Below, piece after piece: positions 46,685 through 58,317 of a DNA stretch of 64,000 bases. The stretch's first letter is position 1. Each line of letters begins with the position of its first letter. The notes beneath the pieces were generated by a model. The model did not search any database, was not told where the DNA came from, and saw nothing but the letters and a program-made list of their open reading frames with translations. The position numbers and the translations under genes were made by a program. The stretch is from Plantago ovata (taxonomy: Eukaryota; Streptophyta; Magnoliopsida; Lamiales; Plantaginaceae). The stretch covers positions 53,586,738-53,650,737 of the forward strand of contig CM051455.1 of NCBI GenBank assembly GCA_028274465.1. The letters run 5' to 3'.

Positions 46685-47174
46685 TGATGGAACCTCGATT
46701 TCGTATAGATAAATAATAAAGAAAGACTAAGCAAAGCAAAAGAACTACCCGGTTTCCCCTAACTGATCACAGTTAGGCGAAGAAAGTTGCTGAAGAGCAA
46801 TCTTTCTTCCAGCTACTATCTCCCCGGTAACCACGGTAATATTGGACTATCTCCCCTGTCACAAGGTAATATCAAGACACAAGGCCGCAATCTAGAGATA
46901 AACTCACGAGTTTATTGACTGAATGAAAAATATGAATGTCTTACATGCTATTTATAATAGCCAAAATAACAGGCTTTGACCCAATAAGTTATGGGCTAGG
47001 CCCAACTAAGAGAATATTCTAGAGAATAAACTCTAACTAGATAACTAAGAATCTAAAGGAATGTTCTAGAAAAATAAAGCAAAATAATAGCAAAACCCTA
47101 CGTCTACTCCTTCCTAGCGGCCGCCGACGCTCCTCCGTGGGCTGAGCTTGTTGGGCTCGGCTGAGGTCTCATCA
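46685..47174 (-). repeat. 3' LTR of the gag-only element
   Basis: 490 bp, about 96-97% alike by eye to 50120-50609. Confidence 0.92.
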
Positions 47175-47216
47175 TCACCGTCCCCTAAAAATCGACCTTG
47201 TCCTCAAAGGGCGTCT

Positions 47217-49029
47217 TTAACGTGGCCTCCTCCAGGATCGAACACCCAAATCATCATGGTTGCTAGTGTCGTCATGGCCATTGATGGCAGCTTTCCTCCA
47301 GGGCCGAACACTTGAACTACCATGGCAAGATCCGCATACTTTCAGGATACCATACACATCTCGTTCCTTGCATCTTCCTTGAACTTGGTACCCCTCCACC
47401 AGGTTAGCTGTGACGGTGCTATGATATTGCCAATGTTCCTTCCGTCGTGAAAGTGGTGGACAAATATGAACAAGAGCTTGAATGCCTTGCGAGCTGCCTT
47501 CTCTTGTCCCATCCAACTGACTGTGTCATTGTCCGCATCCAAACTTGGAGATGAAATAATGCATTTTGGATTCCATGGCTTCTTTAAGTTTGCTGATGCT
47601 TCTGGTATTATTAAGCTAACAAAAGCTTCTTATTTTCCGCCATAGTCAGGATGAAACATTCTAGGATATTCATATGCACTCAACATATCCAACTGATCGT
47701 AAGCATCACAACACACTAGATAGGCATGCATATCGGGCTTAAACATTGAGCTAGTGGATGGCATAATGTATGAATGCACATGAACTGCTACTGCGTGTAC
47801 CACATCATGGCATGGCACTCCAAACAGATTGTTATGAGATTTGTCATCAAACGTTGGTACCTGAATTAGAGCCATGTCACTTGGGATAACGTCTATCATA
47901 TGTTGGATGTTTATGATATAGCTTGAGTCTAAATCCCATGGCACAAGCGTTTGTGTATGCCTAGTGACCACCATCAGGTCTCCACTTTCTTCGTCACTCA
48001 CCCCTCCGCCATACTCCGGGTGAAAGGTTGGCATGCCCGTTGACAGTATAATTCCTTCAACACCGAACACCTTCTCATGAATTGTTAATTTCCTGGGTAC
48101 CCTACGCATCTTGCTCTTCGAATCCTCTTTGAATTTTGTTCCCTCCCACCATGTATGTTGCGACGGTTCTACGACGTGGATTTGTTCGTTGATGTTGCCG
48201 TCGTCGTGAAAGCTTAGGGAAGATAACAACCGGGGCTTGATTATCCTACCGGTGGTCTTCTGTTTGTTTATCCAACCGACACTAGTTGTGCTTGAGTTGG
48301 AACTGAACCATGTAATAGTGCATGATTGATTTGACACCCCCTTAATGGTATTCCAACAAGATATTTCTCTTTTCCTCCATATTAGGGATGGAACATTCCA
48401 GGATATCCAGGTTTTGATATTGAGGATGTTGGCCAAGGGTCCAAACTCCCATGAACTAGTGTGCCTCCCATATCATGACCTAGTATTCTATGCATATGAT
48501 TATGAACATCAACACCACGTTCTTGTACCTGGATGTATGCACGTTTTTGGCCACATGTGCTATAACCAGTGGTGTCTTCCTGATCTCTAGGCGCCAATGG
48601 CTTGTGATAGTTTTCTTGTTGATGCCTGACGGATGGAAGGACACTCCCCCTAAGTTGTTTTATGGATTGATATGGGCTCCAATAGGGATCATCTTCCAGA
48701 ATAGCCAGGAACCTATCATTGTCAACCATCAAGTCTTCTGTCGAGGTAGCTCTCTCCTTGTCCATGCCATCACGTGAAAATTTCTTTTGCATATCCTTGA
48801 TGATAACATCGTGACTTGCCGGACCCTTCAATTTCTCGACCACCCTAGTCTCCCTCATATCATCACTTTCTCCATAGATCTTTGCATTTTGGTGATGAGT
48901 TGCATAGCGGTATGACACATGAGTCTTGCTAACAGGAATAACACAAGGTGGGAAATAATCTATAGGTGCATCATGCTCACATGGATGAGCTTGCAAATCG
49001 ATCTCTTGCACACAATCAACTTCACACAT
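47217..49029 (-). pseudogene. unrecognised coding remnants of the gag-only element, internally repeated
   Basis: Three minus-strand frames (48382-49029, 47630-48436, 47217-47542) contain repeating blocks: GYPGMFHP / YPRMFHPDYGG / TFHPEYGGG, and HDDGNINEQ..SQHTWWEGTKFKED / HDGRNIG..SQLTWWRGTKFKED, both followed by a V(F/ )G-type block (EKVFGVEGI, VQVFGPGGK). So a module of roughly 700 bp has been duplicated. No known domain recognised. Confidence 0.5.
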
Positions 49030-49122
49030 CCTTCTATATATTCTATAATATTTAGCACGATCAAAATCTGAATATATATCTGAGTAAGAAGTAGATTGAG
49101 ACCTGAGTTCATCAATTGGATG

Positions 49123-49685
49123 CTAATATTGGTCCGCTTCCTCATCCTTGTCCTGAATATCAACCCGAGACTCTTCTTTAGGCGTTAGCTGCATGGGCTC
49201 CTCCTTCGTCGAGTGTGTTGTGTATGCGCCTTCCATCTTGCTGGTATGGTCTCCGCTAATCCTAGCTGAAGTGCGCCTCTCTATGCGCGTTGCTTCTTGT
49301 CGGTATTTCTTCCTCAGCTGAGATTTATTGAACTCTCGCAAAATCGAATCCTCAAATATGGACCACTCTGTAATCGGGAACTTATCATGGTGGTAATTTT
49401 GACACCAACCTTTCGCTTTCCTTCTCATGTCGCATAAAGCTGATATGGCTTGATCACGATGCTTAATCTTGTTATCTTTGAAGTATGCACTCGCATCATT
49501 GAACAAATCATATGGGGTTTTACCAAAGAACTTGGGAAAGTCTAAGGGCATACCTTTTGAGGAATTATGTGTTCTCGAATAATTCGATGGCTCATCTTTG
49601 CTTTCGCGTATTGTCCTACTCCAAGTTCCCAACTTTTGTGCAACCAAAACCCTAGACGAGTTTTGCTTGATTTCCTTCTATTGGT
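49123..49685 (-). CDS. gag-like protein of the gag-only element
   Basis: 174 codons or slightly more. The retrotransposon gag pattern reads LDFPKFFGKTPYDLFNDASA, DNKIKHRDQAISALCDMRRK, AKGWCQNYHHDKFPITEWSI, FEDSILREFNKSQL. A charged tail KEEPMQLTPKEESRVDIQD follows. No zinc knuckle seen. The methionine at 49647 may be internal, since RVLVAQKLGTW precedes it in frame. Confidence 0.65.
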
Positions 49686-50119
49686 GCGATCCTCTTCGTT
49701 CGATCATATCGATGAGTTTGATACATGTCCATCTACAGTCCCTTGTAGCAGCCCGTAGATTCTCCAACTCCTCTCGAGTAGATTTCATCTTTCCTAACTT
49801 TGGAAAAACGAATTTGGATCTTCAATAACAACCTCTGGTCGACATCAGATCTGCCTGACCAAACGAAATTATTTTCTGATCTCCACCGTCCAACTTCAAG
49901 ATCTACGTTCTGGCTAGCTGCTGTCGAAATTTGGTGGCAATCCAATGTTTAGATCAACGGGAAACTCCGATTTAGTACGACTGCGCAGTGCTGTCAAATC
50001 TACGCGGAAATTTCAGATAGAAATGAAAATTCGATTTCAACAGAGTAAATCCGTCGTCTTCGATCTCCTTATGCGGAAGCGTGAATTAGGACTCTTCAAC
50101 CAGGCTCTAGATGCCAAGC

Positions 50120-50609
50120 TGATGGAACCTCGATTTCGTATAGATAAATAATAAAGAAAGACTAAGCAAAGCAAAAGAATTACCCGGTTTTCCCTAACTG
50201 ATCACAGCTAGGCGAAGAAAGTCGATGAAGAACAATCTTCCTTCCAGCTACTATCTCCCCGGTAACCACGGTAATATTGGACTATCTCCCATGTCGCAAG
50301 GTAATATCAAGACACAAGACCATAATCTAAAGATGAAATCACGAGTTTATTGACTGAATGAAAAATATGAATGTCTTACATGCTATTTATAATAGCCAAA
50401 ATAACAGGCTTTGACCCAATAAATTATGGGCTAGGCCCAACTAAGAGAATATTCTAGAGAATAAACCCTAACTAGATACCTAAGAATCTAAAGGAATGTT
50501 CTGAAAAAATAAAGCAAAATAATAGTAAAACCCTACGTCTCCTCCTTCCTAGCGGCCGTCGACGCTCCTCCGTGGGCTGAGCTTGTTGGGCTCGACTGAG
50601 GTCTCATCA
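50120..50609 (-). repeat. 5' LTR of the gag-only element
   Basis: Same ends as 46685-47174. Confidence 0.92.
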
Positions 50610-50793
50610 GGAGATCTCTTCTAAAACTAAGAGGACCTTTACAGGAAGGAACTTCTTGGGAATTAGGAGATGGTACTGGTGTCAAATTTTGGATTGATAA
50701 GTGATTATACACTTAATTGGAATAGGAGGAGTTAGTTATAAACTATGTCAATAACGGTAATTAGGATACTAATAAGCTTTTACAGGTTCTGCC
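50610..50793 (+). pseudogene. LINE ORF2 piece 2
   Basis: RSLLKLRGPLQEGTSWELGD then GTGVKFWIDK, the GDG..V.FW.D segment before zf-RVT, ending DTNKLLQVLP where the MITE enters. Confidence 0.7.
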
Positions 50794-51279
50794 AAATGGC
50801 GAATCCAGGCTGGGTCAAGCTGGGTCACTTGATCCAGCTGAGATTCATTTTCTTACTGAAATAGTACTGCCATGGACACATATAATTTGTAGCCTAGTGG
50901 TCAATAACCCAGCTGGGTTCTCAAAGGGCTAGTGTCTGATCCCTTAATTGTCCAACTTTGGTTTCATTTTTTGCACTTTTAATGTTTATTTTTCATTTTT
51001 CATCCAAATTTTTTAAATTCTTTTACAATCTTTTACATTATTTACATTTTTATTTACAATTTCTATGCTTATTTTTTCTTTTTCATCTAAAAAATTCTTA
51101 TTTTAATTTTTTTAACAATTTAACATTAGAAATTAGAAAAAATTGCTCATTTGCCCACTTTACTATTTTTTAAAATGCAATTATTATATGTAATATATTA
51201 GTCGTTTATACATTTTATAATTATATTTTTCGTGATTAAATTTTCGACCCCTCTCAAATTGAGTCCTGGATTCGCCACT
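50794..51279. mobile_element. 486-bp MITE with 9-bp target duplication
   Basis: GGTTCTGCC flanks both sides (50785-50793, 51280-51288). Terminal inverted repeats are AAATGGCGAATCCAGG and, reversed, AGTGGCGAATCCAGG. A 9-bp duplication fits Mutator-type mobilisation. It encodes nothing. Confidence 0.9.
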
Positions 51280-51600
51280 GGTTCTGCCTATAGAAATAGT
51301 AGATGAAATTTTAGCCTGGCCTCCTGCTCAAACAAATAACTAAGATAGGCCAGTTTGGAATAGAGAAAACTCTAGTTTATTCACTGTCAAAAGTGCCAAT
51401 AAACTTATTATGGATCTTACTTTACCTAGTTTGCCTTGGTATAAATTATGGAACCTAAATTTATTTCCAAGAGTCAAATTTTTTATGTGGACTGCTCTTT
51501 ATAATAGGTTACCAACTGCTGCAAGACTCTATAAACAACTTATTCTAGACAATCCCAGTTGTGCTTTATGCGGAAGGGAGAATGAACTTTACAGCATTTA
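51280..51600 (+). pseudogene. LINE ORF2 piece 3: zf-RVT
   Basis: VDEILAWPPAQTNN, then WYKLWNLNLFPRVKFFMWTA, LYNRLPTAARLYKQL, CALCGREN, the zinc-binding domain; broken by the CACTA element at E-TLQH|LFFD. Confidence 0.8.
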
Positions 51601-51611
51601 CACTATAAAAA

Positions 51612-51880
51612 ATTCGTCGGATACCGACTGAAAAAATGAGGGCTTTTATCCGTCGGTATTTACCGACGGATCGGTCATCGTTACCGACGGATGACGGATA
51701 ACGAACAATGTTGACCACTTTGTTCGTCATCCGTCGCTAAAGAGGACCGATCCGTCGGTAATTTAGCGACGGATACCGTTATCCTTCGCTGAGTTACCAG
51801 TTTGAAAAAAAAAATAAAAAAATAAAATAAAATTAAGCTTACTGACGGATAACGTTATCCGTCGGTAAGCTTTTTATATC
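51612..51880. repeat. left subterminal repeat block of the CACTA element
   Basis: About a dozen direct and inverted copies of CCGACGGAT / ATCCGTCGG, the expected binding sites of a TNPA-type protein. Confidence 0.85.
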
Positions 51881-52719
51881 GTCGACCAGTTCATGGCAGA
51901 ACCTTCATTCTCTTCAATCTCCATTCTTCTTCTTCTCGTTTTTCTCTCTTCTCATCTCCATTTCTCCTTCAAAACTCCACCATTTTCATCCATTTTGGTA
52001 GCAAATTGAAGCTTATTGCACAAGCAACAAGGAGCAACCTTCAATTCGAAGTTTTTGGTCAATTTGTGCAAAATCAAAGGTATGAACTCTAACCCTTATT
52101 TGATTTTTAATTTGGGAATTATCCAACTGTTGGTTAAATTGTCAAATGTATGTTACATAGTAGTTGATACAAGTCTATTTTGCTTAAATGTGTAGTTGAT
52201 TGTTGTTAAAATTGAGTAATGAATCGATTTTGGGATTTTATTAATTTGGGGATTTCTTAAATTATGGAAATGTATGTTAGTATTAAGTAGATATTAGTTG
52301 TTATAGTTGAATGTTAGTTTTGGATTATGTTAATTTGGGTTTGTTAATTAAAATCGAGACTTAGATCAATTTAGGGCTTTTTTTAGTTTTGTATTTGATC
52401 GAATTTCATGTTCCATAACTAGGTTATGTACTTATATAAGGTTAATTTTGTAGTTGAATACGATAAAATTGAGTAATTTATGAAAATCGAGACTTGTAGC
52501 TCAATTTGGGGGTTTTGAAATAAAGTGAAAATGGGTTCGAGATGATGATATGATGATGATGTTAGGTTAGAGATGATGTTCATATGGTTGTTGTTGACAA
52601 TGCTATGTCATTTATATGTATATTCACTTGTATGTGCATTTACGTTAATTGATAATGCTTTATATTGTACGTGCATATTTCATATCATTATACTAACCTT
52701 GATATTGTTTTATTTGCAG

Positions 52720-54676
52720 ATGCCGAAACCTAGGTGCAACTACATTCCACCCGAGTTACGAGTTCCTGGAGCCCCAGGGTACGAGCAGGGTGTAGTTCCA
52801 CCCATCATTGGATTCTCGGAGGGAGTAGCTCCTTATCGTCAACCAGGAAGAAGAAGGCTAAGTTTGACCCATTTGCGAACCTACCTGATGATGGTTGCCC
52901 ATACGTGACGCCGACCCTGGGTGCCATGTATAAGGGGAAGCCTGTTCTGTTCCCTAACGGGAAAGCTGCGTAAGTACACTTTCTGCTGTTTAGTTTATTG
53001 TTTAACTTGTGACATATTACGTATACTTTATTATGCTTATTCATTCTTATTTGTATTTAACAATCATAATAGGTTTTACCCTGCATCTGCCCATTCGAAG
53101 ATCGGTGACATCATCACCCAGAAGTTCATCGCTCCAGCACCGACTGAGGACCGTGGTGGGGAGAAGTGGTCAAGGCTGCCTGACCATGTCATTGAATTCT
53201 ACTTCGATGAGCTGCGGGTATTGTAACAATCTTAAATGTTTAGTAAACGTTGTTTTATTTTTATTCTAAATTTACGTGAGTGGTATGTTAGCCACTATAT
53301 TTGGGTGATATGTTAGTCACCATGTGTTAGTTGTTTTTTTTAGGGAAATGTGAGTGGTATGTTAGCCACTATATTTGGGTGATATGTTAGTCACCATTGT
53401 GTTTACGTTAATCTTGTTCTTGTTGTATTGATTGTTGTGTCGTTCTAAATTGTGACCTTTGGTTGTTTTGGTGGTTAGAAACACTACTACTTGCCAAACG
53501 TGCTATTGAAGGAGCTTTGGTTTGTTTTCAACACTGTTGGTGCTCGTTGTTACCGAGACAAGGTCCACGACCTTAAGGAGTCTCCTCGAGTGAAGCCTAG
53601 ATTCATCCACGACAGCGAGTGGCCTCTGTGGTTGGCTTACTGGAAGACACAGGATGCCGAGGACCTAGCAGAACAGAACAAGAAGAATCGAGCACGGGCG
53701 GACAGAAGCAGCTCCGGTGATGACGAGGACTATTCGAAGCACCATCTCGACACACAGTCTCAGGCCACTCGTGACCTCAATGCAGTAAGTTAACTTGTGC
53801 TTTACTCCAGTCACTTTCAATATTCTTAAAATTTTATTGTAAACACTGACACTTATTACTTTGCAAAATGAACAGAGGCTCACTGGACAAGGATGTGAGT
53901 CGTACTTGACCATGGTGAAAAATGCCAAGTTCAAGAACGGCAAGTGGACATGCAAGAAAGCCCAGAAACTGAATGTAAGTACATAAATGAGTAGTTTGAG
54001 TTACTTGTACTGTATTTCTTTTTAAAAAGTTTGTATATGTATTGTAATATATCAACTCATGTATTGCTTAACTGCTTGTAGGAGGAGGTTGAGGCTTTGT
54101 ACATGCTTAAGATGCAAGAGAAGGGTGACGGACTTACGATGGAGGAAGAGAACGCTGCCTTCCTCGAGGTGAACCCTCCTGGCCCTAAGTGGTCGGTCTA
54201 TGGCTTAGGGAAGTTGGAACTTTCTCTTGCAGCTGAATCATTTCAGCGCTCATCCGGTTCTACCTCCAGCTCAGATTCTCGATTGGCTGAGGAGATGGCA
54301 GCACTTAGGGCCGAGAATGCTAGGATGATGACCATTCAGAACACACTTGTGTCTCAGGTATATTCACTTGTATGCTAAGATTATGTTGATATGTCATGTA
54401 GATGTATAACCACTTGTTTGCTCATTTACATTGCTTGCATCTATCATTCATATTCTTAACTACATCGATCATTACTTGTGTCAGGTGGAGAAGCAGAATT
54501 TCGTGCTGAAGAAGCTGCTGGAGAAGCATCCCATTGGCATAGACCCGTTCGCAGAGGGAGCTGTGTTTCAGACCGGGGAGGGGAGCCCTGGTACGGCGGG
54601 GAATGCGGGTTTGCAAGGCAGTTCTCATGCTCCTTCGGGTTCCAGTGGTCGTGGTTCTAGTGGTCGTCGTCCTTAG
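52720..54676 (+). pseudogene. TNPA-like protein of the CACTA element (Ptta/En/Spm plant transposase family), frame break in exon 1
   Basis: In En/Spm the TNPA-type protein binds subterminal repeats and brings the ends together. Exons: 52720-52969, 53073-53217, 53479-53784, 53876-53974, 54082-54357, 54485-54676; a leader exon with CT-rich sequence ends about 52078. The start MPKPRCNYIPPELR runs to RQPGRRR, while KKKAKFDPFANLPDDGCPYV is in another frame, needing one shift near 52835-52860. Family features: EKWSRLPDHVIEFYFDELR, LWFVFNTVGARCYRDK, EWPLWLAYWK then QNKKNRARADRSSSG (the nK.NR...G signature), a coiled coil LAEEMAALRAENARMM, VEKQNFVLKKLLEK, and a Gly/Ser tail GSSGRGSSGRRP. A functional copy would act with TNPD from elsewhere. 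Confidence 0.82.
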
Positions 54677-54897
54677 ATTTTGACATTTTAGTTGGGCATT
54701 TGTAGTACTATTGTAAAACTTTCACATTTACATTTGTAGTAAACGTTTTTCTATTTGAAGAATCGAATTTTATTGAATTTTATTTTCAATTCAATTTTAA
54801 TGATTTTAATTTTTAGTACGTAAATTTATATTATTAAACAGGTTGTTGTACAATTATTAAGAAAAATAATAAAAAAAAATTAAAAAAAAAAACAAAA

Positions 54898-55185
54898 ATA
54901 CCGACGGATAACGTTACGTTATCCGTCGGTAACTGTCACCAACGGATAAATTTATCCGTCGGTCAAACGAATAAGGGCTGGTCAACGCCCTTATTCGTCA
55001 GTCCGTCGGTATTATCCGTCGCTAAATTTAGCGACGGATAATAACCGTCGGTAACGGGATTACCGACGGATAAAATAGCTACGAGCTATTTATCCGTCGG
55101 TAAGAGAGAACCGATCCGTCGGTAAGGCCTTACCGACGGATCGGTGGCCTATTACCGACGGATGGTATCCGTCGGTAAATGTCCT
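54898..55185. repeat. right subterminal repeat block of the CACTA element
   Basis: Dense TACCGACGGAT / ATCCGTCGGTA copies in both orientations, several forming hairpins such as around 55075-55105. Confidence 0.88.
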
Positions 55186-55198
55186 CCTTCTTGTGGTG

Positions 55199-56295
55199 TT
55201 ATTTTTTGATGTCCTTGTTTTAATGAACTCAGATCTCATGCTTTCCCAAATCAAATGGAAAAATCTTTACATGCAATTGTTTTTCAAGAAGTTTCAAATA
55301 ATCCCACCCAACTGATGATCCTTAACTGTTTTTGGATTATCTGGAATGTAAGGAATGCAAAACTATTTGCAAATAAAAATATTTCTTGTGTTCACTTGAG
55401 GAAGGAATTGATTGAAGTTTCAAAAGACAGTTTCATTGCAACTACCTATTCTAAAGCTGATAAGGTAAAAGTGCAAATTTCATGTAAATGGATTACACAT
55501 TCACCTGGGCATGTATGTTTGAACACTGACGCTTCGACTCTTATAGAGAATGGTGGAGCTGGTATATATTTTTTGATGTCCTTGTTTTAATGAACTCAGA
55601 TCTCATGTTTTCCCAATCAAATGGAAAAATCTTTACATGCAATTGTTTTTCAAGAAGTTTCAAATAATCCCACCCAACTGATGATCCTTAACTGTTTTTG
55701 GATTATCTGGAATGTAAGGAATGCAAAACTATTTGCAAATAAAAATATTTCTTGTGTTCACTTGAGGAAGGAATTGATTGAAGTTTCAAAAGACAGTTTC
55801 ATTGCAACTACCTATTCTGAAGCTGATAAGGTAAAAGTGCAAATTCCATGTAAATGGATTACACATTCACCTGGGCATGTATGTTTGAACACTGACGCTT
55901 CGAGTCTTATAGAGAATGGTGGAGCTGGTAATTATTTTTTGATGTCCTTGTTTTAATGAACTCAGATCTCATATTTTCCCAAATCAAATGGAAAATCTTT
56001 ACATGTAATTGTTTTCAAGAAGTTTCAAATAATCCCACGCAACTGATGATCCTTAACTGTTTTTGGATTATCTGGAATATAAGGAATGCAAAACTATTTG
56101 CAAATAAAAATATTTCTTGTGTTCACTTGAGGAAGGAATTGATTGAAGTTTCAAAAGACAGTTTCATTGCAACTACCTATTCTGAAGCTGATAAGGTAAA
56201 AGTGCAAATTCCATGTAAATGGATTACACATTCACCTGGGCATGTATGTTTGAACACTGGCGCTTCGACTCTTATAGAGAATGGTGGAGCTGGTA
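55199..56295 (+). repeat. three tandem copies of a 366-bp LINE segment
   Basis: Copies start about 55199, 55565 and 55931, each TTTTTTGATGTCCTTG.., ending GGTGGAGCTGGTA. They differ by a handful of bases (about 98-99% alike). The third copy even contains TTATTTTTTGATG, the sequence at the CACTA right junction. Confidence 0.93.
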
Positions 56296-56882
56296 TATAT
56301 AAGATGCGTAATTAGAGATAGTAATGGGAACTTGATAATGCATGGCTTTGTCTGCTTTCATAGGAAGAGCCTCAAATAACACTGCTAAGCTTACAACAAT
56401 TAAAACCAGTCTTCTGCTGTGTAAGGACTTAAATTTGGATAACATTATTATTCAATTTGATTCACTTTATGCTATCAAATGTTTGAACATGGAGAATCAA
56501 GTAGCATGGCAGCACAAGGTGTTAGTCCATGACATTGAAGACTTGAGGAAGAACAAAAGGGTGGACATCAGTTTTGTGTATGGGGAAGAAAACGGAGTAG
56601 TAAACACTTTGGCAAAAAATGGAAGTAAAAAAAGGCAGAACAAGAGCAAGCTCGAAACTAGCACATTTTAAATCCTTAGGTGTTAGTCAGTTTTCTTGTA
56701 GTAATCAAGAGTTTATAAACTCTTTAGAACCTAGTATCTATCACCCGAACAATTGCCCTACGTGGCTTTCAGAATTACTAATCGTAGACTTGGAAAAGAC
56801 TTCTCATAGATCCCTTCATCTAACTGGATCAACCAATGTAAATTATTAAGTTATGAATGAATGACCGTTTCCTTAAAAAAAG
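55199..56882 (+). pseudogene. LINE ORF2 piece 4: RNase H and 3' end, with a triplicated segment
   Basis: It continues zf-RVT as LFFDVLVLMNSDLMLSQIKW, then FWIIWNVRNAKLFANKN and the RNase H start KWITHSPGHVCLNTDAS. A 366-bp unit is present three times. RNase H resumes after the third copy as RDSNGNLIMHGF, IIQFDSLYAIKCLN and VDISFVYGEENGVVNTLAKN. The 3' end ATGAATGAATGACCG...TTAAAAAAAGAAAA (56852-56882) is a LINE-like tail. Confidence 0.8.
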
Positions 56883-57673
56883 AAAATAGCCATACAAGTA
56901 TTTTTTTCATTTAGAATATCAATATTATAATATTATATGAATCATACATTGTCAACTAATACATTTTTCTATTGCAAATCAAACCATTACAACTAATTCT
57001 ACAAACATTACAAAGGTAACAATAAACTAGATATAATCACGCATTTGGCGAAGATTGAACCCAAAACCTCTCATATGCCTGATAACTTTTTAACTAAGAA
57101 AAACTGGAACAAGCTTCCAACGTTGGAGTTATTCCATTTTCTATTTACAGACGAAGTGACCACTTACTTACAAAAATTGTCTTAATCCCATCTGGTCGCA
57201 TGAGGGAGCTACATCTATTCCAAGGTCTTGCAAAAACAGGGCTGGTAACAAACTATCATATTTATTTAGGGGGAAATTTAGGGCTATTCCCGTGAGTAAA
57301 ATGTCTCTATCTTAAAAGGGCTGCGACTACAGATCTTGGTCTTGATCAATAGAAGTTAACAACAGCAGGAGATATAACACAACGTGTGTTTACAAAGGGA
57401 CACAGTCAAAGCGGTTAAAATAAATCGAATACAATTTTACTATCTAAAATGTTTTTGAAATATTAAAAATATTCCATGAGTTTGGTTGTCACTATTAGCT
57501 ATAGTCGACGAATTTGAGCTTGACCAAATGTCGTAGGCTCGTAGCATTGCTTGTCATTTGGATAATAAAACTTGTATGGTAAAGGCGTAAAGCTGAATTC
57601 ATAACTATTTATTGATCAAAGAAATGCAACACAAAGTCCTTGATGCAAAGTTATACCGAGTATCTAATAACAA
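56883..57673. other. no gene recognised
   Basis: AT-rich spacer after the LINE tail; short frames only. Confidence 0.4.
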
Positions 57674-58317
57674 AATGAACCATCTTAGTTTATCAATTAC
57701 ATTTTAGTCCAAAATCAACAAAAATTAACTATTTCAAAATTGAATTTTGAAGAAACCAAACAAACTTTAGTGTTTTTAAATAAAAAAATAAAGAATTAAA
57801 AGAAAAACTAAGTAAAATACTAAAATAATAAAATAAATTTTAAAGAAAAAAAACTTAACTAAAATAAAAATAAAACAAATTATCTTCATCATCCCCAAAG
57901 CTTCGGTACCGGAGAAAACACATACAGATTTTTTGGTACCGGAGCTCCAGCGCCGAAAACGGTGGAGCAAGCTGCTCCACCTTTAACGGTGCAGCAAGCA
58001 GCTTGCTCTCGGTGGAGCAGCAGCTCCACCATTGCTCCACCGTTACCGGCAACCGGAGCTCCGATACCGCAATTTTCCAGTATCGAAGCTTTAGCGAAGA
58101 AGAAGATGGATGGATCTTGTTAAATATTTAATTTTTATTTTATTTTATAATTCTATTTAAATATTTTAAATCTTTAAATTAATTTTTGATTGAAAATATT
58201 TATTTTTCTTAATTCTTGTTTGGTTGGAACGTGTTTAAAGTGTTGGTCAACTCAAATGGACTAAAATGTAATTGAGTTTGGACTAAAATGTAATTGATAA
58301 CACAAGAGGGTCATTTA
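57674..58317. mobile_element. foldback/MITE-like element with GC-rich hairpin core
   Basis: Arms AATGAACC.TCTTAGTTTATC.. (left) and, reversed, AATGACCCTCTTGTGTTATC.. share TATCAATTACATTTTAGTCC (57691-57710 on the left). AT-rich flanks surround a GC-rich centre with two hairpins, 57961-57981 (stem GGTGGAGCA) and 58011-58030 (stem GGTGGAGC). TCCAAACTCAATTACATTTTAG-like sequence is doubled at the right arm. No coding. Confidence 0.6.
57961..58048. repeat. cluster of GGTGGAGC hairpins
   Basis: Repeated direct and inverted GGTGGAGC/GCTCCACC motifs forming at least two perfect hairpins; core of the foldback element. Confidence 0.85.

Larger units (their letters stand above)
46685..50609 (-). mobile_element. 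gag-only LTR retrotransposon, 3.9 kb, TSD GGAGA
   Basis: Both LTRs are 490 bp (46685-47174, 50120-50609), TGATGGAACC...CTCATCA. The target duplication GGAGA is exact (46680-46684, 50610-50614). The primer site on the minus strand, TTGGCATCTAGAGCCTGG, resembles the tRNA-Met type; a purine-rich TTTTTAGGGGACGGTG precedes the 3' LTR. The interior is under 3 kb and holds a gag-like frame and unrecognised frames but no pol, so it depends on another element. Confidence 0.9.
51601..55198 (+). mobile_element. CACTA (En/Spm) element, 3598 bp, TSD TTA
   Basis: The left end is CACTATAAAAAATTCGTCGG; the right end read inward is CACCACAAGAAGGAGG, so the terminal CACTA is CACCA there. TTA is duplicated (51598-51600, 55199-55201), and the LINE frame is restored across it. 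Subterminal blocks of ACCGACGGAT repeats lie at both ends. The only gene is a TNPA-like protein; no TNPD transposase, so it is non-autonomous. Confidence 0.9.
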
